The notes beneath the pieces are model-generated. The model had not been told where the DNA came from. It did no database searches and was given only the letters and a program-made list of their open reading frames with translations. A stretch of DNA of 21,163 nt from CAYWNA01 sp964459305 (lineage in GTDB: Bacteria > Planctomycetota > Planctomycetia > Pirellulales > Pirellulaceae), in NCBI GenBank assembly GCA_964459305.1, contig CAYWNA010000236.1:1-21163 (forward strand). The letters are read 5' to 3'. Position 1 is the stretch's first letter; every line of letters begins with the position of its first letter. Below are positions 1 through 8,582 of this stretch, in pieces. The position numbers and the translations under genes are program-made.

Positions 1-44
1 TTTCTTGTCCACACAAGCCAAAACATCAAAACACCGACCGGTGA

Positions 45-1307
45 CCGGTTACGGACCTCACCTGCATCGACGAAGGAATCGCCGACGTCGATCCAAGTCT
101 GCAGGCGGACCTCGTCGGGATCACGGTGATTACCGGCACGGCGCCGCGGGCGTATGAGCTGTCCCGTGTGTTTCGACAGCGCGGTATTCCGGTTGTCCTG
201 GGAGGGCCGCACGTCACTCTGGTACCCGACGATGCCCAACCGCATGCTGACAGCATTGTGGTCGGCTATGCCGAGCAGGAATGGCCTCGGCTGCTGCGAG
301 ATTTCGTATCGCGACGTCTTCAGTCTCGGTACTCGCAGTCGCCGGATCTGGATCTGACTGGTAGCCCGGCCCCAAAACGCAGTGTCCTGCCCCGTCGCCG
401 CTTTGTGACGGCCGACGTCTTCGAGGCCACCCGCGGTTGTGTCCATGATTGTTCGTTTTGCGTCGTGCCAACGGCATGGGGACGCAAACCGTTTCTAAAA
501 CCCGTCGAAGAGATCGTGGAAGACATCGTTCGACAAAGGGCCCGTCGCGCAATCTTTGTCGACCTGAATCTGATTGCGGACCGAAACCACGCAGCTCAGT
601 TATTCGAGGCATTGATACCGTTGCGAATCGAATGGTATGGCCTGGCGACGACACTGCTGTGTGACGACCTGCCATTGCTCGATTTGACGGCCCGTAGCGG
701 ATGCCGCGGCTTGCTGATGGGGCTCGAATCCATCTCGGCCGACAACCTGCGCGGCACCTGCAAGGGTTTCAATAGTCCGCAAGAGTACCCGCGAGTGGTC
801 GAACGACTGCACAAACGCGGAATCGCCATGCAGGGATGCTTCGTTTTCGGGTTGGACGACGACACGCAGGACGTCTTTCTGCAGACAGCCCGATTCGCAG
901 TCGAAGCACGCATCGACCTTCCTCGTTTCGCGGTCGTCACGCCTTTTCCCAGAACACCGCTGTTCGATCGTCTGGAGCAAGAGGGTCGTATTCTCACGCG
1001 GAACTGGGAACTCTACGATGGGCAACATGTCGTTTTTCAGCCAGCACAGATGACCGTGGCGGAACTGCAGAACGGCACCGAAGCAGCCTGGAAGCACGCT
1101 TACAGTTGGGGCAATGTCGCACGCAGGTTGCGGCATACTGCCGCACCTTGGCATGTCTCGCTCTTGACGAATCTGGGATACAGGTATTACGCCCATCACC
1201 TGAAGCAGTTCTATACGTGTGACTGGATGACGCCGCCACTTCGCCAGCGTGAGGTACCTCCCCCCGCACTCGTCGGCGTCTCTCAAGAAACGGGATCGCC
1301 ATCATGA
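45..1307 (+). CDS. B12-binding radical SAM protein, N-terminus missing
   Basis: Radical SAM enzyme of the cobalamin-binding class. The first part, ending near GPHVTLVPDD, is the second half of a B12-binding Rossmann domain. The cluster motif CVHDCSFC (CxxxCxxC, codons from 438) binds the 4Fe-4S cluster used to cleave SAM. The C-terminal part with TPFPRTPLFDRLEQEGRI resembles the end of HpnP/HpnJ-like enzymes. The only formal start, GTG at 126, lies inside the conserved strand LVGITVITGTAPRAY and is therefore probably an internal valine. The frame is open back to 45, where in-frame TGA 42-44 stops it. By comparison with the next gene, about 50 N-terminal residues are missing. Either the true 5' end is frameshifted (dropping one G of the GG at 53-54 would join the frame to GTG 41) or the gene is 5'-truncated. 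It overlaps the next gene by ATGA. The substrate is unknown. Confidence 0.85.
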   Translation, partial: PVTDLTCIDEGIADVDPSLQADLVGITVITGTAPRAYELSRVFRQRGIPVVLGGPHVTLVPDDAQPHADSIVVGYAEQEWPRLLRDFVSRRLQSRYSQSPDLDLTGSPAPKRSVLPRRRFVTADVFEATRGCVHDCSFCVVPTAWGRKPFLKPVEEIVEDIVRQRARRAIFVDLNLIADRNHAAQLFEALIPLRIEWYGLATTLLCDDLPLLDLTARSGCRGLLMGLESISADNLRGTCKGFNSPQEYPRVVERLHKRGIAMQGCFVFGLDDDTQDVFLQTARFAVEARIDLPRFAVVTPFPRTPLFDRLEQEGRILTRNWELYDGQHVVFQPAQMTVAELQNGTEAAWKHAYSWGNVARRLRHTAAPWHVSLLTNLGYRYYAHHLKQFYTCDWMTPPLRQREVPPPALVGVSQETGSPS

Positions 1308-2716
1308 TCGTCTCCGGTAAGGCGAGGCCGTTTCGGCTGACTCTGGTTCATCCCTGCGTCGGGCGTCGCGCTGGAATGAAGCAGTACATCCGCACGTGGA
1401 TGATGGAGCCGATTTCTCCGGCCGTGATCGCCGCGCTGACTCCGGAAGACGTCGAGAGACGTTTCTACGACGATCGGTTGGAGCCGATTCCCTTCGACGA
1501 ACCGACCGACCTGGTGGCCATCAACGTCGAAACTTACACCGCGAAGCGAGCCTATCAGATTGCCAGCGAGTATCGTCGGCGCGGCGTACCTGTTGTCATG
1601 GGTGGATTCCACGCCACGCTCTGTCCGGATGAGGTCATGCGATTCTGCGAGTCAATCGTCATCGGCGAAGCGGAGGGGCTGTTTCCACTCGTGATTGACG
1701 ACTATCGCCATGGACGCCCCGAAAATGCCTATCGGTCGGATGCGCGTCCTCCTTTGTCGGCTACTCCCGATCGTTCGATCTTTGACGGAAAACGCTATCT
1801 CCCCGTCCGGTTGGTCGAATTCGCCCGCGGTTGCCGTTTCAAGTGTGACTTCTGTGCCGTCCAATCCTACTTCGACGCAACGCACAGCCATCGGCCAATC
1901 GATCGCGTGATCGATGAAGTGCGCCGTGTCCGCAATTCTCATCAGATGATCTTCTTCGTGGACGACAATTTCACATCCGATCTCGATCAGGCCAAGGAGC
2001 TGATGCGTGCGCTGGTTCCGCTTCGGATTCGCTGGGTCAGCCAGTCAGCGATCAACGTTGCATGGGACGACGAGGCCCTGGAACTGATGAAGCGAAGCGG
2101 TTGTCAGGGAATCCTTGTTGGTTTCGAATCACTGGACGCCGATTCGCTGGCAGAAATGAACAAGGGATTCAATCGATTGCGCGGAGGACCGTCCGAGGCA
2201 TTGGAGTGCTTTCGGCGCCACAACATCCGCGTCTATGGCACCTTCATCTTCGGCTATGACCACGATACGCCGGAGTCGTTTGGTAAGGCCGTTAAATTCG
2301 CCAAGGAGCAGGGGCTATTTATCGCCGCATTCAATCACATTACTCCCTTTCCCGGGACGCCGCTGTATCACCGACTCGAGGCGGAAGGCCGGCTGCTGCA
2401 CGAGGCGTGGTGGCTCGACGACAACTACCGCTACAACATGATCCCCTTTCGGCCGAAGCAGATGACACCAGAAGCACTTGCAGATGGATGCGTGGCCGCA
2501 CGCCGCAGTTTCTATTCCTGGCCAAGTATCCTCCGGCGAGCCGCCTGCCGTGTGAATTGGCGGAGCCCGTCCATGTTGGCGACGTACTTCATGATCAATG
2601 CCATGCATCGGCAGGATATTCAGGGGCGTAACGGGCTGCCGTTGGGAGATCAGCGGTTTGACGGTCCGTTACTTGAAAGCAACTCGGTTGGGCGTCCGAT
2701 CGGAACGGAGGTTTGA
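1304..2716 (+). CDS. B12-binding radical SAM protein
   Basis: 470-residue enzyme with the full cobalamin-dependent radical SAM layout. Residues about 1-140 form a B12-binding domain (VVMGGFHATLCPDE in its core). The radical SAM barrel starts at CRFKCDFC (C177, C181, C184). The C-terminal part carries TPFPGTPLYHRLEAEGRLL and MTPEALADGC, typical of this subclass (DUF4070-like tail). Family members methylate unactivated carbons or phosphorus, or rearrange substrates, using SAM plus cobalamin. The ATG at 1304 overlaps the stop of the preceding paralogue (ATGA), which implies translational coupling. The two proteins are clearly related but not near-identical, so they probably do successive or complementary steps. 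The next gene starts one base after this stop with its own ribosome binding site. Confidence 0.92.
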   Translation: MIVSGKARPFRLTLVHPCVGRRAGMKQYIRTWMMEPISPAVIAALTPEDVERRFYDDRLEPIPFDEPTDLVAINVETYTAKRAYQIASEYRRRGVPVVMGGFHATLCPDEVMRFCESIVIGEAEGLFPLVIDDYRHGRPENAYRSDARPPLSATPDRSIFDGKRYLPVRLVEFARGCRFKCDFCAVQSYFDATHSHRPIDRVIDEVRRVRNSHQMIFFVDDNFTSDLDQAKELMRALVPLRIRWVSQSAINVAWDDEALELMKRSGCQGILVGFESLDADSLAEMNKGFNRLRGGPSEALECFRRHNIRVYGTFIFGYDHDTPESFGKAVKFAKEQGLFIAAFNHITPFPGTPLYHRLEAEGRLLHEAWWLDDNYRYNMIPFRPKQMTPEALADGCVAARRSFYSWPSILRRAACRVNWRSPSMLATYFMINAMHRQDIQGRNGLPLGDQRFDGPLLESNSVGRPIGTEV

Positions 2717-2717
2717 C

Positions 2718-3839
2718 GTGGGCCGATTTCGCTTCGAGGTTGCAGGACCGGCTGATGACTCCGAGCTGCGTCGCGTTTTGAGCGCGACTCCCATGCCGGG
2801 GCGAATGACCGTGTCTTTTCGCCGGGATCCAAGTTTCTTCCAAGCCGCGGTTGTCGAGGGGAGTTTCCACCAGGCCGTCGTCGCCCGCCAAGGGACGGGC
2901 GAACGCGTCATTGGCCTGGGGTGTCGATCCGTTCGCACACGGTACGTCAACGGCCTTCCGCGCCCAATCGGTTACCTCAGCAGTCTCCGGCTGCTGCCTG
3001 AATACCGGGGAACGGGAATCGTGGCGCATGCCTATCGGCATCTTCGGACGCTGCACGAAGACCGTCGCACGTCGCTGTATCTCAGCACGATTGCCGAAGG
3101 GAATGAGTTGGCGCTTTCCATGCTAAATCACACTCGTGTCGGCCTACCTCGATACCATTTCGCGGGCAACTATCACACACTCGCAATTCCGATCCGCCGC
3201 AGTGTGTCGCCCTCCAACGGCGTTGAGACCGGACTGGAGATTCGAGAGGCCACAGGCGAAGACGCAGCCGTCACGGCCGGTTTCCTCTCGTCAGTCGGTC
3301 CAACGCGGCAGTTCTTTCCGCAGTACGAGGCCGGTGACTTTTTCAATTCCGGTGGCACATTTTGCGATCTGAAACCGCAAGACCTGCTTTTGGCGTTTCG
3401 GCAGGGGCGCTTGATCGGCACGTTGGCATGCTGGAATCAATCCCGATTTCGTCAGACGGTCGTCGAAGCCTATGGCGGACATCTGCAATGGACACGACCG
3501 TTCTACAATTCCTGGGCGAGGCTGCGCGGCCTGCCGCAGTTGCCGCCAACGGGTGAGCCGTTTCAGCATCTGACGGCCGCGCTGCCGGTTGTGCGAGACG
3601 GCGATCCAGTCGTCTTCGCTCGACTGCTGCAGGAAGCTTTGAGCCGCAGTGCGCGAAAATGGAAAGAAGCGTATCTTCTGTTAGGATTGCACGAACGCGA
3701 CCCACTTCTGCCGGTTGCCGACGTACGCAAGTCGCATTCATATCGGACGCGTCTCTATCATGTCTGCTGGGATGACGGCGAATCGCTCCGTGCGGAGCTC
3801 GACGATCGTCCACCCTACTTAGAACTTGGCTGCCTTTGA
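2718..3839 (+). CDS. Tandem GNAT-type acyltransferase
   Basis: About 373 residues. The first domain is a recognisable GNAT fold: GYLSSLRLLPEYRGTGIVAH around residues 87-106 contains the acyl-CoA-binding R-G-x-G loop. The second half (from ETGLEIREATGEDAAV, with RLIGTLACWNQ) looks like a second, more divergent GNAT domain. The reaction is likely acyl transfer from an acyl-CoA to an amine, but the substrate cannot be read from the sequence. The frame is open upstream to an ATG at 2598, inside the radical SAM gene. I prefer GTG 2718 because GGAGGT at 2707-2712 lies five bases before it and the upstream stop is at 2714-2716. The end overlaps the formal TTG start of the next frame. The gene sits in a tight plus-strand operon with two radical SAM genes. 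Confidence 0.8.
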   Translation: MGRFRFEVAGPADDSELRRVLSATPMPGRMTVSFRRDPSFFQAAVVEGSFHQAVVARQGTGERVIGLGCRSVRTRYVNGLPRPIGYLSSLRLLPEYRGTGIVAHAYRHLRTLHEDRRTSLYLSTIAEGNELALSMLNHTRVGLPRYHFAGNYHTLAIPIRRSVSPSNGVETGLEIREATGEDAAVTAGFLSSVGPTRQFFPQYEAGDFFNSGGTFCDLKPQDLLLAFRQGRLIGTLACWNQSRFRQTVVEAYGGHLQWTRPFYNSWARLRGLPQLPPTGEPFQHLTAALPVVRDGDPVVFARLLQEALSRSARKWKEAYLLLGLHERDPLLPVADVRKSHSYRTRLYHVCWDDGESLRAELDDRPPYLELGCL

Positions 3840-3846
3840 GAGCATC

Positions 3847-4605
3847 ATGGGGCAACGGATGAAACTGACGGCCGAACTCATTGCCGTGCCTGATATCTCC
3901 GACGATCAACGAGACGAGATGTTGGTATTGATGAACCGATACTACGAGGGCGTGAATCGCGAGACCTTCCACGCGGACCTCGACGAGAAACAGTGGGTCA
4001 TCTACATTGTCGAGCAGACGACGAACAAGCTATGCGGCCTCTCGACACAGATGTTGTTCGATCTGAATGTCGCGGGACGACCGATCCGTGTTCTGTTCTC
4101 GGGCGACACCATCATCGATCACAGTTACTGGACGCGCAATCCGCTGGCGCAAGCCTGGGGCCATCTCGCCCTCTCGTTGATCGACGAAGATTCAGGGGCC
4201 GAAATGTACTGGTTTCTGATCTGCAAAGGCTACCGAACATATCGATTCCTGCCCGTCTTCTTTCACGACTTCTACCCGCGTTTTGACCGCTCCACACCGA
4301 CGTCAGTGGTCGAGGTCATCGATGCGCTTGGTCGAGGTAAATTCCCCACAGACTATGACGCAAAGAGCGGAGTCGTTCGAGCTCGGTGCGGCTATCACCT
4401 TCGCCAGGGTATTGCCGACATCACCGACAGCCGCCTTCGCGATCCGCACGTCCGTTTCTTCGCAGAAAGGAATCCTCAACATATCCTTGGCGATGAGCTT
4501 TGTTGCATTGCCCCCTTGAGTCGAGAGAACTTCACGCGTGCCGCATACCGCGTCATCGGATCTGACGTTGATGTGACCACGGCCGCTTTGAAATGCCCGG
4601 TGTGA
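3847..4605 (+). CDS. GNAT-like protein of unknown function
   Basis: About 252 residues, mixed alpha/beta. Recognisable stretches are LCGLSTQMLFDLNV, the strand-turn VLFSGDTIIDHSYW and MYWFLICKGYRTYRFLPVFF. The layout (an early helix with F-x-A-D-L-x-E-K, then antiparallel strands, then a conserved K-G-Y-R-T-Y-R segment) resembles distant GNAT-superfamily proteins such as N-acyl amino acid synthases, but no acetyl-CoA loop is clear, so the class is tentative. Start choice: TTG 3826 overlaps the upstream gene and is unlikely; ATG 3847 follows a weak GAGAG, and ATG 3859 is an equally possible start. It lies eight bases after the tandem-GNAT stop, so it is almost certainly co-transcribed, and the pairing of two acyltransferase-like proteins suggests that they act on the same product. 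Confidence 0.7.
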   Translation: MGQRMKLTAELIAVPDISDDQRDEMLVLMNRYYEGVNRETFHADLDEKQWVIYIVEQTTNKLCGLSTQMLFDLNVAGRPIRVLFSGDTIIDHSYWTRNPLAQAWGHLALSLIDEDSGAEMYWFLICKGYRTYRFLPVFFHDFYPRFDRSTPTSVVEVIDALGRGKFPTDYDAKSGVVRARCGYHLRQGIADITDSRLRDPHVRFFAERNPQHILGDELCCIAPLSRENFTRAAYRVIGSDVDVTTAALKCPV

Positions 4606-4689
4606 GCCGTTTTCCGCCGGATTTCGAGAACGCGGTCGGACAGAATAGAATGCCTCGGCAGAAGGCAGCTCAAAATAAACAGCCTCCCC

Positions 4690-4745
4690 GTAGCCGAACT
4701 TACCAGAGTTTGGTTGACTCTCCAAAGTCTGGCGACTTCGGCTAC
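4690..4745. repeat. Long imperfect hairpin between GNAT-like gene and GH3 gene
   Basis: Two 25-base arms, 4690-4714 and 4721-4745, are inverted copies (20 of 25 positions match) around the six-base loop TGACTC. The outer ten bases, starting GTAGCCGAA and ending TTCGGCTAC, pair best. It fills the middle of a 189-bp gap that otherwise shows no gene. It is either a dispersed palindromic repeat of the REP type or a transcript hairpin that tunes expression of the GH3 gene. There is no following U-run, so a classical terminator is unlikely. Confidence 0.75.
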
Positions 4746-4794
4746 AAGCCGCGGCTAGTTCGTTTCCTGCGACTTGCATAACCACGGTGCCCAC

Positions 4795-6522
4795 ATGACT
4801 TTGCCCCGCTGGCTCAACACCGCTTGGATGTGGGCGTGCCGCCGCGAGGCGCATGCCTTCCGGCGTGCGACTGCCAATGTTGCGGAAACTCAAGCTGCAG
4901 TCCTGCGCGAGATTGTCGAGCACAGCTGCTTCTCGAAGTTCGGCCGTACGCACGGCTTCGATTCAATTCGAAACGTGGACGAATTCCGGACACGCGTACC
5001 AATCCGTACTTACAATGAATATGCCGACTCGATCCAGCGGATCGCCGGCGGCGAACGCGATGTGCTCACGACCGAACCAGTTCTTCTGCTGGAACCGACC
5101 AGCGGCACGAGTGGCGGCGAGAAACTGATTCCGTACACCCCCATGCTCCGACGACAGTTTCAGCGTGCGGTCTCTGCATGGATCGCCGATCTCATGCAAC
5201 ATCGACCGAGTGTGAAGAAAGGGCGTGCCTACTGGTCCATCTCACCGGCCATGGGCCGAGAGCGTCGCACTGAGGACGGCATTCCGATCGGGTTCGATGA
5301 TGATACAGCGTATCTCGGCCGCCTGGAACGAGTCCTTGTCAACCGTTTAATGGCAATTCCCGCCGCAATCGCGAAGCTCCCCGACATCGAGAACTTTCGG
5401 TACTGCACTCTACTGCATCTGTTACGGGCGGATGACTTGGCATTGATGTCCATCTGGAGTCCGACATTTCTCACCACGCTCCTCCGCCCACTGGATCAAT
5501 GGAGCGAACAGATTTGCTCAGACTTGCAGAAAGGAACTCTCACCCTCCCCAATCCAGCCGGAACCGCCGTTCCCGAATCGCTTGTGCCCAGCAAGAGGTC
5601 TGACGCTCGACGCGCAGCCGAACTTCGAGCCATCTTTGCATCGGATGGCGACTGGGACGCCGTGACAAAACGCATCTGGCCGCGGTTGACCATGATCAGT
5701 TGTTGGGCAGACGCCGCCGCCGCCACGTATCTGCCGGAATTGCGACAGCTCTTCCCGTCCGTGGAAATCCAGCCGAAAGGCCTGCTTGCCACCGAGGGCT
5801 TCGTCTCTTTCCCTCTGGTCGGCAGACCCGGTGGGGTACTGGCGCTCAGATCGCATTTTTTCGAGTTTCAGGAGCTCGACGATTCCTTAGCGCGCGACGT
5901 ACCCTTGTCGCAATGGATTTCGCTCGCCCACGAGCTGGAGTCTGGGCGTAGATACCAAGTCATATTGACCACCGGCGGCGGCCTATACCGATATCGGCTC
6001 GGCGACACGGTCGAAGTCGTCGGCTTCGAGGAATCCTGTCCCCTCGTGCGCTTTGTCGGACGGTCTGACTCCGTAAGTGATCTCGTCGGAGAGAAACTTT
6101 CTGACCTGCACGTGCGTGAGATTCTGGAACGTGTCTTCGCAGCGCACGAGATTTGCCCAAGCTTCGCCATGGTTGTTCCCGTCCCGGACAGGACGCCGCA
6201 CTATCGGTTATACCTGCAGGTGGTAAATACCGATCTGAGTGCTAGGCTGGCGAAGTCTGTGGAATCGGACGTCGAAGAAGGCTTAAGACAAAACCCGTAC
6301 TATCGCCACGCAGTTGCATTGGGACAGTTGGCACCGTTGGACGTTCAAGTCTTGGATGATTCCAGCGAGGCACCTTGGGCGATCTACGAACGGCGATGCA
6401 TGGCCAAGGGCCAGCAACTTGGCGACGTGAAACCAACAGCACTTGGGACGACTGCGATTTGGACTGGAAAGCACCAAGGATCAGACGAGTCAAGAAGTGA
6501 CCGTCGCAACTGTGATGCGTGA
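4795..6522 (+). CDS. GH3-family acyl-adenylating amide synthetase
   Basis: 575 residues, the usual size for bacterial homologues of the plant GH3 auxin/jasmonate-conjugating enzymes. These belong to the ANL adenylating superfamily and join an acyl group to an amine through an acyl-AMP. The ATP-binding loop EPTSGTSGGEK is at residues 100-110. A second signature, TGGGLYRYRLGD, at about 393-404 has the family's tyrosine and R-x-G-D nucleotide contacts. VGRSDSVSDLVGEKLSDLHV marks the hinge to the small C-terminal domain. ATG 4795 starts the conserved N-terminus; the in-frame TTG at 4774 is less likely. It follows the acyltransferase genes after a gap that holds a long hairpin. The context suggests it activates an acid or acyl product made by the radical SAM/GNAT genes. 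Its last about 20 residues are low-complexity and probably disordered. Confidence 0.88.
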   Translation: MTLPRWLNTAWMWACRREAHAFRRATANVAETQAAVLREIVEHSCFSKFGRTHGFDSIRNVDEFRTRVPIRTYNEYADSIQRIAGGERDVLTTEPVLLLEPTSGTSGGEKLIPYTPMLRRQFQRAVSAWIADLMQHRPSVKKGRAYWSISPAMGRERRTEDGIPIGFDDDTAYLGRLERVLVNRLMAIPAAIAKLPDIENFRYCTLLHLLRADDLALMSIWSPTFLTTLLRPLDQWSEQICSDLQKGTLTLPNPAGTAVPESLVPSKRSDARRAAELRAIFASDGDWDAVTKRIWPRLTMISCWADAAAATYLPELRQLFPSVEIQPKGLLATEGFVSFPLVGRPGGVLALRSHFFEFQELDDSLARDVPLSQWISLAHELESGRRYQVILTTGGGLYRYRLGDTVEVVGFEESCPLVRFVGRSDSVSDLVGEKLSDLHVREILERVFAAHEICPSFAMVVPVPDRTPHYRLYLQVVNTDLSARLAKSVESDVEEGLRQNPYYRHAVALGQLAPLDVQVLDDSSEAPWAIYERRCMAKGQQLGDVKPTALGTTAIWTGKHQGSDESRSDRRNCDA

Positions 6523-6573
6523 ATACCACCGGGCCAATACGATGTTCCTGGTTCCATCGCAGGAGAACAGACC

Positions 6574-7195
6574 ATGAAGATTCAACGTATCTGCTTCGCC
6601 ATGAGTTTCGTGATTCTGACGTCCCGTTCGTCGCCACTGCCGGCCGCGCCGCCCAACGTCTTGTTCATTGCTGTGGATGATCTGCGCCCGCAGCTCGGTT
6701 GCTACGACTATCCGGGAATGATCACACCCAATGTCGACGAGTTGGCATCGCGCGGCATGGTGTTCAACCGTGCCTATTGCCAAGCCGCTGTCTGTCGTGC
6801 AAGTCGTGTTTCCCTGTTGCTCGGCCTCCGGCCGGACACGACGGAAGTCTGGTCCAACGGGTCGCGCCACAGGCATTTTCGCAATCATCTGCCTGACATC
6901 ATCACCCTTCCTCAACATTTCAAGAACCACGGCTGCCTTCAGCCAGTACCCGCACGGCTCGTTCACCGGCCGTTCGATTCGCACCGATCGCTATCGATTC
7001 ACTCGATGGACGCCCACCAAGAAACCGACCGAGGTCGCGGGTCTGGAGTTGTACCACCATCAAACCGATCCAGCCGAAAACACCAACGTCGCCGGCCTCC
7101 TGGAAAACGCCGAGTTGATCAAGCGGCTTTCGATGCAGCTCGATGCCGGCTGGCGCGAAGCATTTCCGGCAGATCTTGAGCCAACAAGGGAATGA
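6574..7195 (+). pseudogene. Sulfatase remnant (iduronate-2-sulfatase type), internal deletion and frameshift
   Basis: Exported sulfatase. A signal peptide (MKIQRICFAMSFVILTS) is followed by NVLFIAVDDLRPQLGCYDY, the metal-binding start of the family, and the active-site motif CRASR in CQAAVCRASRVSLLLG, where Cys becomes formylglycine. A ribosome binding site (AGGAGA) precedes ATG 6574. The frame holds sulfatase sequence only to about FKNHG (near 6935). The family C-terminus (AAFSQYPHG, then GRSIRTDRYRFTRWTPTKKP, ELYHHQTDPAENTNVA, and ending at TGA 7193-7195) continues in another frame from about 6930. Roughly 120 N-terminal and 85 C-terminal residues remain of a protein normally around 450-500 residues. 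The central part, with substrate and further metal ligands, is gone, so no activity is expected. Confidence 0.88.
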
Positions 7196-8460
7196 CGATG
7201 TCGGATTTGAAGACGTTGTCTACTCCCTGAACTTCGGCGGCGGGCCGCGGAAAGCGAGGCTAATCCCCGCCGCGCTTATCCGTGGCGATGCAAACTACCA
7301 CGTGCGCGACGTGCGAACCCGTCAATACGTCGCGCCGGACAGTCGCAAAGCCAGGAAGCCCTGGTCACCGGCAGACCTGGCCAAGGGTATCCCCACGTCG
7401 TTGCCCGCGCAGGATCCCGAACTGTTCCTCATCGAGCGGACCAATCTGGCGCCGCTGGAACTGAAAGGTCTGGCAACGGAGCAGTCGGAAGCGCTCAAGT
7501 GGGCCTGGCGGCCCAGTCCACCCGCCAGGCACCGGCTGCTGGTCAATGGCTATCATGTCGGCGAATTCCGCGTTTCCAAGCCCAAGATGCCCACTGCCGT
7601 CAAGGCGCTGGAGGACGCGGGTTGGGAGGTCAATTCGATGATCTCCCGGCTCGAAGACACGGTCGAAACGCTTTCCTCCAAGGGAATCACCCAAGAAAAG
7701 CTGGACAGCTATCAGGTCCTGGCCTTCATTGGCCTCCACCACGGCACAAGCGTATGGCGCAGCGAAGAGATTAACCCGAATATTTCACGGCAAACTGGAA
7801 ACCCTGCAAATCACGATGGAATCACAAACAGCGGAATTACATACTGTCTCTGGGGGGCAATTACAGAATCGCTGTATTTTCCGTGCGAACTGACGCTAGC
7901 ATCGTATCGCGTGAAATATTCGGGTTAAGCGTCTGCTCCGTTTCGTGCACGACGGCGGGTCTTTACTTGTGTGCATCAAGCGCGACTGGCACTTCGAAGC
8001 GCCCTTCTACGAGGACCTCAAGCCGCTGCGAATCGGCGACGCCGGCCTCAAAATCGGTGAGGGCATCGGCGAGGCAACCGGCGCCGGCGGAAACATCTTC
8101 GACCCCGCCGATTGCATCATGGGAGAACCGCTTTACGTCAGCCTGAGGAACCCCTTAGAACACCCGATCACGGAGGGCGTGGAGCTCTTCCAAACAACAG
8201 GCATCCGGCCGCTCCACGTTGCCAATTCGGCTGCCATGGTCCTTTTCGCTTCCGGGCCAACGGCCAAGGTGATGAACCTGTGGGGCGAACGGCTTCCCGC
8301 GCCGAATGCCCCGGTTGCTGTGGCCCTGGAGCACGGCAAAGGACGCGTCGTTGTGATCGGCTCCGACACCTGGCTCCGCCCCGACGAACTGCAACTCGGC
8401 GACAACAAACGCCTGCTCATCAACATCCTCGATTGGCTGTGGAGGAGGCAGAAGCATTGA
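7196..8460 (+). pseudogene. Glutamine-amidotransferase-like (GIFT/DUF4350-type) protein, 5'-truncated and split by a MITE
   Basis: Coding sequence runs in one frame from just after the sulfatase end to about 7774 and in another from 7925 to 8460. Removing the 154 bases from the first TTAA to the second joins them exactly (EEI, then KRLLRFVHDGGSLLVC). The joined C-terminal region, from LLVNGYHVGEFRVSK to NILDWLWRR, resembles Rossmann-like amidotransferase-fold domains used as ligand-binding modules (GIFT/DUF4350): VLAFIGLHHG, FVHDGGSLLVC, GRVVVIGSDTW. The first about 120 residues (HVRDVRTRQYVAPDS, IPTSLPAQDPELFLIE) look like the beta-sandwich tail of a secreted carbohydrate-active protein, but I do not recognise the family. 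No good start codon or ribosome site exists near 7196; the first formal start, at 7143, lies inside the sulfatase. The gene has lost its 5' end as well as being interrupted. Confidence 0.72.
7771..7928. mobile_element. MITE, 150 bp, TTAA target duplication
   Basis: Perfect 15-base terminal inverted repeats, CCCGAATATTTCACG at 7775-7789 and its complement at 7910-7924, flanked on both sides by TTAA (7771-7774 and 7925-7928). The interior is visibly more AT-rich than the surrounding genes and carries no open frame of note, so the element must be moved by a transposase supplied elsewhere. Deleting one TTAA plus the element restores the interrupted reading frame, which shows that TTAA is the duplicated target. 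A YTAR-type target is known for IS5-group elements and TTAA for piggyBac/IS1380-related ones; the parent family is not settled by sequence alone. Confidence 0.93.
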
Positions 8461-8566
8461 TTGTGTCGGCGACGACGAAGCCACCGCGGCCTTGGGTTAC
8501 GAACATCGCGAGGGACGGACACTGTGAATCGATTGAATCTGCCTGCCGGAGACTTTGAAACATTCC

Positions 8567-8574
8567 AAAGGAGG
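8567..8574 (+). promoter_or_regulatory. Ribosome binding site of ThuA-like gene
   Basis: AAAGGAGG lies eight bases before ATG 8583. It is one of the strongest Shine-Dalgarno sites in the window and fixes the start of the shortened ThuA-like gene, even though the coding region appears to have lost its centre. Confidence 0.75.
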
Positions 8575-8582
8575 ACGCATAC

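Noticed and set aside
42..44. In-frame TGA before the first radical SAM gene as another selenocysteine codon
   Set aside because: No cysteine is expected at this point of a B12-binding domain and upstream sequence in that frame does not resemble the family; a frameshift or truncation fits better.
600..1286. 228-codon minus-strand frame over the first radical SAM gene
   Set aside because: It lies opposite a clear enzyme gene, has shadow-like composition and no ribosome site; it is a consequence of GC-rich codon use.
2598..2717. N-terminal extension of the tandem-GNAT gene to ATG 2598
   Set aside because: It would overlap the radical SAM gene by about 120 bases, whereas GTG 2718 has a good ribosome site and begins the conserved domain.
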